The notes under the pieces are model-generated. The model ran no database searches. It was not told where the DNA came from and saw only the letters and a program-made list of their open reading frames with translations. A DNA stretch of 5,595 nucleotides from an uncultured Oscillibacter sp. (GTDB lineage Bacteria; Bacillota; Clostridia; Oscillospirales; Oscillospiraceae): the NCBI GenBank assembly GCA_937884915.1, contig CALAAN010000245.1:1-5595 (forward strand), written 5' to 3'. Numbering within the stretch: position 1 is the first letter of the stretch; each line of letters begins with the position of its first letter. Of this stretch, positions 1 through 5,595 are shown piece by piece. Position numbers and translations under genes: made by a program.

Positions 1-2
1 AG

Positions 3-95
3 AGTATGACGCATTGTTCCTTTAATGATTTTAAAACCTATATAATTGGAAAACAATATTATAACAAAGTAAATAAAATGTTGGAGATTCCATAA
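3..95 (+). CDS. Possible 3' end of an upstream gene (partial)
   Basis: The frame beginning at base 3 is open for 30 codons to a TAA at 93-95, three bases before the ATG of the ThiC-like gene. It ends with residues KQYYNKVNKMLEIP, which look protein-like but which I do not recognise. If real, the upstream gene overlaps the ribosome binding site of the ThiC-like gene, and the two would be translationally coupled in one operon. The alternative is that the upstream gene ends in another frame: the frame starting at base 2 stops with TAA at 23-25, which would leave 26-98 as an intergenic spacer. In such AT-rich DNA a 30-codon open stretch can arise by chance, so this is tentative. Confidence 0.35.
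   Translation, partial: SMTHCSFNDFKTYIIGKQYYNKVNKMLEIP
41..46 (+). promoter_or_regulatory. Isolated TATAAT -10-like hexamer
   Basis: A perfect TATAAT lies 52 bases before the ThiC-like start codon. There is no convincing -35 at 16-18 bases upstream; the nearest candidate, TTGTTC at 14-19, is 21 bases away. In AT-rich DNA this may be chance, and it also lies inside the possible upstream reading frame. Confidence 0.2.
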
Positions 96-98
96 ATA

Positions 99-1259
99 AT
101 GAATCACTATCTTTACCTCAATGACAACGAAAAAAGAATATTGACCGAGGAAAACTTACATAAGCAACTTTCCGCGAATCGAATCGTTGCTTTTCGCGGG
201 AGGTACAAGACCGTCTTAGTTGGCGAAGGGCTTGGCCTTCGTTATAATGCATCCATTGGGTTAAATAGCCCTACTGCATACAATGGCGAAGTTGAAAAAC
301 TCCTCATGCTCAAAAAGTCCAATTCCTGTCCTGATATGATGATGGATCTCAGTATAATAAACATTAAAAATCCTTTATATCTTCAAATAGAAGAAATTTT
401 AGGCTGCCCAGTTGGCACTATTCCGTACTATTCTTGTTTTAGCCGCAAAAAAGGCATTGAAAAAAGCGAACTATTAGATCGTATCCAAGAACAGGCCGAG
501 AACGGAATATCATTCTTAACGCTTCATCTTACCGCTGATTTAGATATCGCAACACAAGCTTTATCTCGGACAGTCCCTATTATCAGCCGGGGAGGTAGTT
601 TACTATTATGGGATATGAAATTAAATCATCGTAAAGAAAACATTTTACTGGAAAACATACATGATATTCTGTCTATCTGCAAAAAGCATGGAGTTGTCAT
701 TAGTGTTGGGACAACATTTCGTCCATCCACTCAGCAAGACGCTTTAGATGATGTAAATATACGAGAAATAAACTTGCAGCTAAAACTGTGCAAATGGTTA
801 CAAGCACAGGGTATATCTACAATTATGGAAGGAATCGGTCATATTCCATATTTCCGAATTCCAGAATATATTTCACATATACGCTCTAACGCCTACATTC
901 CTTTCATGCCACTTGGTCCTATTGTATCTGACAGGACTCAAGGTTATGATCATATTACTAATGCCGTTGGTGCAAGTTATATGGCCGCACTACGCGGAGC
1001 AGATATTATCAATGCGGTTACTCGTGAAGAACATACTGGAGGTATTCCTTCGACAGAATCGTTCTTGGAAGCAGTTGATGTAGCCAAGACAGTCGTAAAA
1101 ATTATAAACGATAGCAGATTTTTCAGTCAGACTTCCTCCCATCATGATTGCATCCATAACTGTATGGGAAGTCCTACTGCTGTCGGATGCAGTCGCTGTG
1201 GTTACGAGTGCCCCTTTATTTGGAACGATGAAGCAAATAAATCGGCAGGTCTCAATTAG
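99..1259 (+). CDS. ThiC-family radical SAM enzyme, divergent short form
   Basis: This protein belongs to the ThiC family, which rearranges 5-aminoimidazole ribotide (AIR) in the cytoplasm using SAM and a 4Fe-4S cluster. ThiC makes the thiamine pyrimidine HMP-P; the paralogues BzaA/B/F make 5-hydroxybenzimidazole. Visible ThiC-like blocks, in order: MDLS (82-85), CPVGTIPYY (103-111), SRGGS (163-167), VGTTFRP (203-209), MEGIGH (243-248), GPIVSD...GYDHI (273-286) and TREEH (308-312). H248 and H312 are 64 residues apart, the spacing of the zinc-ligand histidines in classic ThiC. The C-terminus has C364-X2-C367-X3-C371, against CX2CX4C in E. coli-type ThiC, plus C351 and C355. At 386 residues it is much shorter than E. 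coli ThiC (about 630). ThiC's usual GDGLRPG is here GTTFRPS. GGAG at 83-86 lies 12 bases before the ATG. No TPP riboswitch or other thiamine gene is visible. Family membership is firm; the product is unknown. Confidence 0.85.
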   Translation: MNHYLYLNDNEKRILTEENLHKQLSANRIVAFRGRYKTVLVGEGLGLRYNASIGLNSPTAYNGEVEKLLMLKKSNSCPDMMMDLSIINIKNPLYLQIEEILGCPVGTIPYYSCFSRKKGIEKSELLDRIQEQAENGISFLTLHLTADLDIATQALSRTVPIISRGGSLLLWDMKLNHRKENILLENIHDILSICKKHGVVISVGTTFRPSTQQDALDDVNIREINLQLKLCKWLQAQGISTIMEGIGHIPYFRIPEYISHIRSNAYIPFMPLGPIVSDRTQGYDHITNAVGASYMAALRGADIINAVTREEHTGGIPSTESFLEAVDVAKTVVKIINDSRFFSQTSSHHDCIHNCMGSPTAVGCSRCGYECPFIWNDEANKSAGLN

Positions 1260-1286
1260 GCAGCAATAATCTAAATCTATGCAAAC

Positions 1287-1336
1287 CAAGAGGAAGCCAG
1301 CGTGCACTGACTTCCTCTTGAGTAATGTCAAATTTT
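1287..1336 (+). terminator. Hairpin after the ThiC-like gene
   Basis: CAAGAGGAAG (1287-1296) and CTTCCTCTTG (1311-1320) form a perfect 10-bp stem. An inner CAG/CTG pairing extends it past one mismatch and leaves a 6-base loop. It starts 28 bases after the stop codon. The tail is weak: a TTTT appears only at 1333-1336, so it may be an inefficient intrinsic terminator or an mRNA 3'-end stabiliser. Confidence 0.5.
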
Positions 1337-1560
1337 AGGATATGATGTTTCCAAAGCATCTGAAAGCTGCTGATTTGCAGCTAAGAATCTGGCTAATAGC
1401 TGGCTAATAAGCGGTTCGATTTGAGTGAAAAATGAGCCAATATTAGCCAGCACTTCCCACTACCACACAACAGGCTGTTCCTTAAAAAGTCCTGTATTCA
1501 TACGGGTTTGCGGGCATTTTGAAGCATAGTGCACTACACGGCATGAAACGAAATAGATGG
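1337..1560. other. Non-coding, repeat-dense region beside the att site
   Basis: I see no supportable gene here. The stretch is crowded with small dyads: AGCTGC/GCAGCT (1365-1382), the CTGGCTAATA repeats (1389-1450), AACAG-G-CTGTT (1469-1479), an imperfect 16-bp palindrome (1491-1506) and the perfect palindrome TAGTGCACTA (1527-1536). By position, just inside a proposed attachment site, it could hold the arm-type integrase or excisionase binding sites of the element. That role is inference. Reading this DNA on the minus strand gives an open frame into the tRNA fragment, but it has no support as a gene. Confidence 0.45.
1389..1450. repeat. CTGGCTAATA repeats: tandem pair plus inverted copy
   Basis: CTGGCTAATA occurs at 1389-1398 and again at 1400-1409, one base apart (11-bp period, about one helical turn). 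A third copy lies inverted at 1441-1450 (TATTAGCCAG). The second and third copies match over 11 bp (GCTGGCTAATA, 1399-1409 against 1441-1451) around a 31-base spacer. In-phase direct copies plus an inverted one fit protein binding sites such as integrase arm sites; a hairpin in RNA is the alternative. Confidence 0.7.
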
Positions 1561-1605
1561 CTCCTAAGCGGTAGGCCACCAGTTAGAGTCTGGTCGGGGG
1601 TGCCA
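1561..1605 (+). pseudogene. Displaced 3' half of tRNA-Arg(CCU), probable att site
   Basis: The segment matches the 3' half of a tRNA with every part at standard length. Anticodon loop CTCCTAA (1561-1567) has anticodon CCT, reading the arginine codon AGG. Then come the 3' anticodon strand GCGGT (1568-1572), a 5-base variable loop (1573-1577), a T stem ACCAG/CTGGT fully paired around loop TTAGAGT (1578-1594), acceptor strand CGGGGGT (1595-1601), discriminator G1602 and CCA 1603-1605. The T loop should be TTCRANY, so the invariant C56 is replaced by A, which suggests a non-functional relic. The 5' half is absent: bases 1530-1560 have no ACCCCCG acceptor strand and no D arm, and the bases before the anticodon loop do not pair with GCGGT. 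The homology begins at the anticodon loop, a usual crossover point of tyrosine recombinases. Confidence 0.75.
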
Positions 1606-1639
1606 AAAAATGCGGCTTGCTTGGCAAGCCGCATTTTTT
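1605..1639. terminator. Bidirectional terminator between tRNA relic and RNHCP gene
   Basis: TGCGGCTTGC (1611-1620) pairs with GCAAGCCGCA (1624-1633) around a TTG loop, flanked by A6 (1605-1610) and T6 (1634-1639). It therefore gives a U tract on both strands. On the plus strand it starts at the CCA end of the tRNA relic, as expected for the native tRNA terminator. On the minus strand it lies 27 bases after the stop codon of the RNHCP gene. Confidence 0.9.
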
Positions 1640-1666
1640 GCTGCGTAATTTTCTGCTGTTTTCCTT

Positions 1667-2092
1667 TTACCGGAGCCTCCCCTCGCCGCCCATGAGGGCG
1701 GTCATCTCCTCGATTCGCTCGAGGGGGAACGGCGGCGCGCTGAGCGGCCGCATGGCGATGCTCATGAGTTTCATTGGGTTGTCGTCCGCCGCCACGCGGT
1801 TGGAGCTGAGCGCTCCGCAGCGTTTGCAGCGGTGGATGATCGCCCACTCGCCGCCTTTTCGCACCCAGACGGCCACAGGCTCCATGATGCCTCCACAGTC
1901 GCTTGCGCGGTCGCCGGGCTCGATGTCCACGTGCAGGCTCGACAGGCAGTTCGGGCAGTGGTTGCGGTGATCGCTGCCGGCGTTTTCCGGCGTGCAGAGC
2001 CGCGAACACACCTTACAGGTGAAGGTATCGCGGCAGGCGTGGGTCTTGTAGTACCCTTTTTCAAAGGTTTTGCGTTTGTTTTCGCGGTTCAT
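1667..2092 (-). CDS. RNHCP-domain protein (zinc-ribbon-like)
   Basis: This 141-residue protein carries the RNHCP domain, a family named for the motif present here at 43-47. Paired cysteines that probably bind zinc are CKVC (26-29), CPNC (46-49) and CKRC (89-92), with further C20, C33 and C66. The run from F24 to about P123 follows the family pattern, with motifs LSSLHVD, GDRASDCGGIMEP, WAIIHRC and CGALSSNR. The function of the family is not established; a nucleic-acid-binding or structural zinc protein is plausible but is inference. The tail after about 124 is a short variable extension. AGGAGG on the minus strand (2103-2098) lies 5 bases before the ATG and fixes the start. The gene lies 207 bases downstream of lysR on the same strand, and a hairpin separates them, so it probably has its own promoter. 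It ends just before the bidirectional terminator. Confidence 0.9.
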   Translation of the reverse strand: MNRENKRKTFEKGYYKTHACRDTFTCKVCSRLCTPENAGSDHRNHCPNCLSSLHVDIEPGDRASDCGGIMEPVAVWVRKGGEWAIIHRCKRCGALSSNRVAADDNPMKLMSIAMRPLSAPPFPLERIEEMTALMGGEGRLR

Positions 2093-2118
2093 GTTGTCCT
2101 CCTGAAAAGCATGGCTCT

Positions 2119-2176
2119 CGGGAGGAACGGCGTGTGTCGTAAATTTGCCGGCCCTCCCGGTCAGCGCACACGTTCC
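2119..2176 (-). promoter_or_regulatory. Interleaved inverted repeats in the RNHCP leader
   Basis: Plus-strand CGGGAGG (2119-2125) can pair with CCTCCCG (2153-2159). The next bases, GGAACG...TGTG (2124-2136, 3-base bulge), can pair with CACACGTTCC (2167-2176). The arms are interleaved (A-B-A'-B') and A and B share two bases, so in the minus-strand leader they are either alternative stems or a pseudoknot-like fold. They end 16 bases before the ribosome binding site. No known RNA family is recognised. Confidence 0.3.
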
Positions 2177-2256
2177 AGTGACTTGAAGTTAGTCCTCAAA
2201 AAATTCTCCTTCATGATAAAATCATTTGCCGCCCATTTGCGGGCTGCCCATATCGT

Positions 2257-2294
2257 ATGCCGGTTTTCCCCTGCTGTCAAGGGAAAACCGGCAT
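2257..2294 (-). terminator. Long hairpin after the LysR gene
   Basis: ATGCCGGTTTTCCC (2257-2270) and GGGAAAACCGGCAT (2281-2294) form a perfect 14-bp stem with a 10-base loop, starting 5 bases after the lysR stop codon (TGA, 2302-2300). There is no U tract on either side, so it is not a textbook intrinsic terminator, but its position fits the end of the lysR transcript. Confidence 0.6.
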
Positions 2295-2299
2295 CGCTA

Positions 2300-3169
2300 T
2301 CATCCTGCGATATACTCGCGCAGATACTTGACGAACTGCTTTGCCGCGGGGGAGAGCTTTTTTGCCGACGGGTAGGCGATGCCGAGCTCCGCGTATTCCG
2401 GCGGGTCGAGCGGCAGACGCACGACGCCGCTGCCGCTGCGCTCGGTCGTCAGGCGGTTGAACAGTCCGATGCCGAGCCCCGCCTCGATCATCGCGATGGC
2501 AGCGTGGTCCTCGCCGGTCGAGTAGCTCACCTTGGGCGTGATGTTGTAGCGCGAGAGCACCTTCATGCTGTCGTAGTCGTAGCCTTCGGCGGGCATGATG
2601 ATCTCCTCGCGGTCGAATTCACTGATGGGAAAGGCGGTGCTTTCCGCCAGCGGATGGTCCTGCGGCAGTATCGCCACCATCGGATCGCGCTTGAGCGAGA
2701 TCCAGCTGCACCCCTCCTCGGGCGGATAGCTGAAGAGGCAGAAGTCCGCGCGCTGCTCGTGCAGCAGCTGGTCGAGCTTCTGGTGCGTGCCCTCAATGAC
2801 GGAGATGCGCACGTTCGGGTAGTCCTCGTGAAAGCGGCGGATGACCTCCGGCAGCCAATTTGTCGCGATGCTGAAATAGCTGCCGACCATGATGTCGCCG
2901 ACGATCTTGCCGCAGATGGCGGACGAGACCTGCCGCAGCTGCTCGTCCCACTTGACGATCTCGCGCAGGATGGGCACGATGCGCTCGCCGTCCGCCGTGA
3001 GCGAAACGCCCTTGTTGCTGCGCTGCAAAATAGGGAACGAAAACTCCTGCTCGAGCGAATTGACGATGTGCACCATGCCGGAGGGCGTGTAGCCGAACTT
3101 CTCCGCAGCCTTGGAAAGGCTGCCGGTGTCGGCCGCTTCCAGCAGCATTCTGTATTTATCAATATTCAT
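2300..3169 (-). CDS. LysR-family transcriptional regulator
   Basis: A 289-residue cytoplasmic regulator of typical LysR length. The N-terminal winged helix-turn-helix occupies about 1-60 and includes TGSLSKAAEKFGYTPSG, then a recognition-helix region ending NSLEQEF and the wing sequence SNKGVSLTADG. A linker helix follows to about residue 80. The rest is the periplasmic-binding-protein-like effector domain, with the usual GDIMVGSYFS and IEAGLGIGLFN segments. The ligand cannot be told from sequence. An in-frame ATG at 3202 would add 11 residues but has no ribosome binding site; the ATG at 3169 has AGGAGG 6 bases upstream (3181-3176), and MNIDKYRMLLEAAD is a normal LysR beginning. It is divergent from hppA with overlapping predicted promoters, so it may regulate hppA as well as itself. 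That link is inferred from arrangement alone. Confidence 0.93.
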   Translation of the reverse strand: MNIDKYRMLLEAADTGSLSKAAEKFGYTPSGMVHIVNSLEQEFSFPILQRSNKGVSLTADGERIVPILREIVKWDEQLRQVSSAICGKIVGDIMVGSYFSIATNWLPEVIRRFHEDYPNVRISVIEGTHQKLDQLLHEQRADFCLFSYPPEEGCSWISLKRDPMVAILPQDHPLAESTAFPISEFDREEIIMPAEGYDYDSMKVLSRYNITPKVSYSTGEDHAAIAMIEAGLGIGLFNRLTTERSGSGVVRLPLDPPEYAELGIAYPSAKKLSPAAKQFVKYLREYIAG

Positions 3170-3175
3170 ATCCGC

Positions 3176-3181
3176 CCTCCT
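3176..3181 (-). promoter_or_regulatory. AGGAGG ribosome binding site deciding the lysR start
   Basis: A perfect AGGAGG on the minus strand, 6 bases before the ATG at 3169-3167. It rules in favour of the shorter LysR protein, since it lies inside the extra codons of the longer reading frame that starts at 3202. Confidence 0.85.
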
Positions 3182-3198
3182 GTGACAAAATTTCACAG
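3180..3198. promoter_or_regulatory. Candidate LysR operator, CTGTGA-N7-TCACAG
   Basis: This is a perfect 6-bp dyad with a 7-base AT-rich centre. It contains T3183-N11-A3195 (TGA...TCA), the LysR-box form. It overlaps the lysR ribosome binding site by two bases and lies downstream of the predicted lysR start point, so binding here would suit autorepression. It also resembles a CRP-type half-site pair; the LysR reading is preferred from context only. Confidence 0.45.
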
Positions 3199-3218
3199 TC
3201 ATCGTTATAAAGTCGCGT

Positions 3219-3247
3219 TTTACTCTTAGCAGCTTCCAGTATACAAT
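3219..3247 (+). promoter_or_regulatory. hppA: Candidate hppA promoter
   Basis: TTTACT (3219-3224), a 17-base spacer and TACAAT (3242-3247) form a plausible sigma-70-type promoter, which would give an hppA leader of about 80 bases. TTGACT at 3272-3277 looks like a better -35, but no acceptable -10 lies 16-18 bases after it. The -10 overlaps that of the lysR promoter on the other strand. Confidence 0.4.
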
Positions 3248-3266
3248 ACGAAATATCCAATTTCAA
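3238..3266 (-). promoter_or_regulatory. Candidate lysR promoter
   Basis: On the minus strand, TTGAAA (3266-3261), exactly 17 bases, then TATACT (3243-3238). Both hexamers are close to the sigma-70 consensus. The expected transcript start is near 3231, about 60 bases before the lysR start codon. Confidence 0.6.
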
Positions 3267-3307
3267 TCAAGTTGACTATTATGTTTTTGAATAAAACGTC
3301 AACTTGA
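3267..3307. repeat. TCAAGTTGAC/GTCAACTTGA inverted repeat upstream of hppA
   Basis: A perfect 10-bp inverted repeat (3267-3276 and 3298-3307) with a 21-base AT-rich spacer. Each arm is itself a small dyad, TCAA-N-TTGA, so it can also be read as two equal sites with centres 32 bp apart, about three helical turns. Such a pair suits a dimeric or tetrameric regulator such as LysR. As RNA it would form a stem ending 16 bases before the GGGAG of hppA. Confidence 0.6.
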
Positions 3308-3323
3308 AAGAGACATCAATAAA

Positions 3324-3328
3324 GGGAG
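3324..3328 (+). promoter_or_regulatory. hppA ribosome binding site with ambiguous start
   Basis: GGGAG precedes two in-frame ATGs (3332 and 3338, residues M1 and M3). The spacing is 3 bases to the first and 9 to the second. The second is closer to the usual distance, which would give a 727-residue protein beginning MLFVVVVFF. Confidence 0.7.
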
Positions 3329-3331
3329 AAA

Positions 3332-5521
<2,190 letters not shown>

Positions 5522-5542
5522 GCATTCCAGAAGACATTTACC

Positions 5543-5595
5543 GGCCGCAGGGCACATGCAAATGTGCCCTGCGGCCTCCTCTTTTCCCTCCCCTT
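5543..5595 (+). terminator. hppA terminator with GCAA tetraloop
   Basis: GGCCGCAGGGCACAT (5543-5557) pairs perfectly over 15 bp with 5562-5576 around a GCAA loop, a stable GNRA tetraloop. A pyrimidine-rich tail (TCCTCTTTTCCC) follows. The hairpin starts 21 bases after the hppA stop codon. Confidence 0.88.

Larger units (their letters stand above)
1..1605. mobile_element. Right end of a probable tRNA-integrated element (partial)
   Basis: Seen: the left 1.5 kb is clearly AT-rich (ThiC-like gene roughly 40% GC by eye), while everything right of about 1640 is clearly GC-rich. The change coincides with an isolated tRNA-Arg 3' half (1561-1605), preceded by a repeat-dense non-coding stretch. Known: tyrosine-recombinase elements that insert into a tRNA 3' half carry a replacement half, so the tRNA stays whole at one junction and the displaced half marks the other. 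Inferred: since the fragment reads on the plus strand, the intact tRNA-Arg and the other end of the element should lie left of the window. No integrase or transfer gene is visible here, so the type of element (ICE, prophage, island) is unknown. An old, decayed insertion is possible. Confidence 0.55.

Noticed and set aside
1..98. TPP riboswitch upstream of the ThiC-like gene
   Set aside because: The available upstream bases are AT-rich and lack the conserved CUGAGA-type core; one further upstream of the window cannot be excluded.
990..1331. 113-codon minus-strand open frame
   Set aside because: It is antisense to the conserved C-terminal part of the ThiC-like protein and its terminator, without family resemblance.
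1530..1605. A complete functional tRNA-Arg gene
   Set aside because: No 5' acceptor strand or D arm can be found, the anticodon stem cannot pair, and the T loop lacks C56.
1482..2009. 175-codon minus-strand open frame crossing the tRNA relic
   Set aside because: Its first part is the RNHCP gene in the wrong frame, and the rest is translated reverse complement of the tRNA-Arg fragment, terminator and att-flanking DNA.
2213..2225. ATGAT-AAA-ATCAT dyad as an operator
   Set aside because: Only 5 bp per arm in a short AT-rich patch, with no clear promoter next to it; chance is likely.
1832..3229. 465-codon plus-strand open frame
   Set aside because: It runs opposite both the RNHCP and LysR genes and across their hairpin, with no recognisable domain. 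Both minus-strand genes have family motifs and strong ribosome binding sites.
3272..3277. TTGACT as the hppA -35 element
   Set aside because: No acceptable -10 occurs 16-18 bases downstream; the bases there are AACGTC, and the hexamer is explained by the inverted repeat arm.

Overview
The window reads as the junction between an AT-rich integrated element (left, about 1-1605) and a GC-rich bacterial chromosome (right, 1606-5595). Strong AGGAGG-type ribosome binding sites, an RNHCP-domain protein and a Na+-type membrane pyrophosphatase suggest an anaerobic, high-GC member of the Firmicutes (Clostridia, Oscillospiraceae-like). This placement is inference from gene content and composition only.

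Left region (1-1605). A possible tail of an upstream gene ends 3 bases before a 386-residue ThiC-family protein. That protein keeps the metal-site and fold motifs of phosphomethylpyrimidine synthase, but it is short, divergent and has a CX2CX3C C-terminal cysteine motif. It could be a paralogue with another product, such as the BzaA/B/F enzymes of anaerobic B12 lower-ligand synthesis. A terminator-like hairpin follows, then about 240 bases of non-coding DNA rich in direct and inverted repeats. At 1561-1605 lies the 3' half of a tRNA-Arg(CCU): anticodon loop, 3' anticodon strand, variable loop, T arm, acceptor strand and CCA, with no matching 5' half. This is what tyrosine-recombinase integration into a tRNA gene leaves at the far end of an element, and the base composition changes at the same place. 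The tRNA's own terminator (1605-1639) follows directly.

Right region (1606-5595). Two genes lie on the minus strand: an RNHCP-domain zinc-binding protein (1667-2092) and, upstream of it, a LysR-family regulator (2300-3169), separated by a long hairpin. The LysR gene is divergent from hppA (3332-5521), a K+-dependent, probably Na+-translocating membrane pyrophosphatase. The 162-base lysR-hppA gap holds predicted overlapping divergent promoters and several dyad sites, an arrangement common for LysR regulators that control themselves and the divergent neighbour. hppA ends in a strong hairpin terminator with a GCAA tetraloop.

The most notable points are the tRNA-Arg fragment as the probable end of an integrated element and a divergent ThiC homologue as the last cargo gene inside it. 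No complete new system is visible, because most of the proposed element lies to the left of the window.
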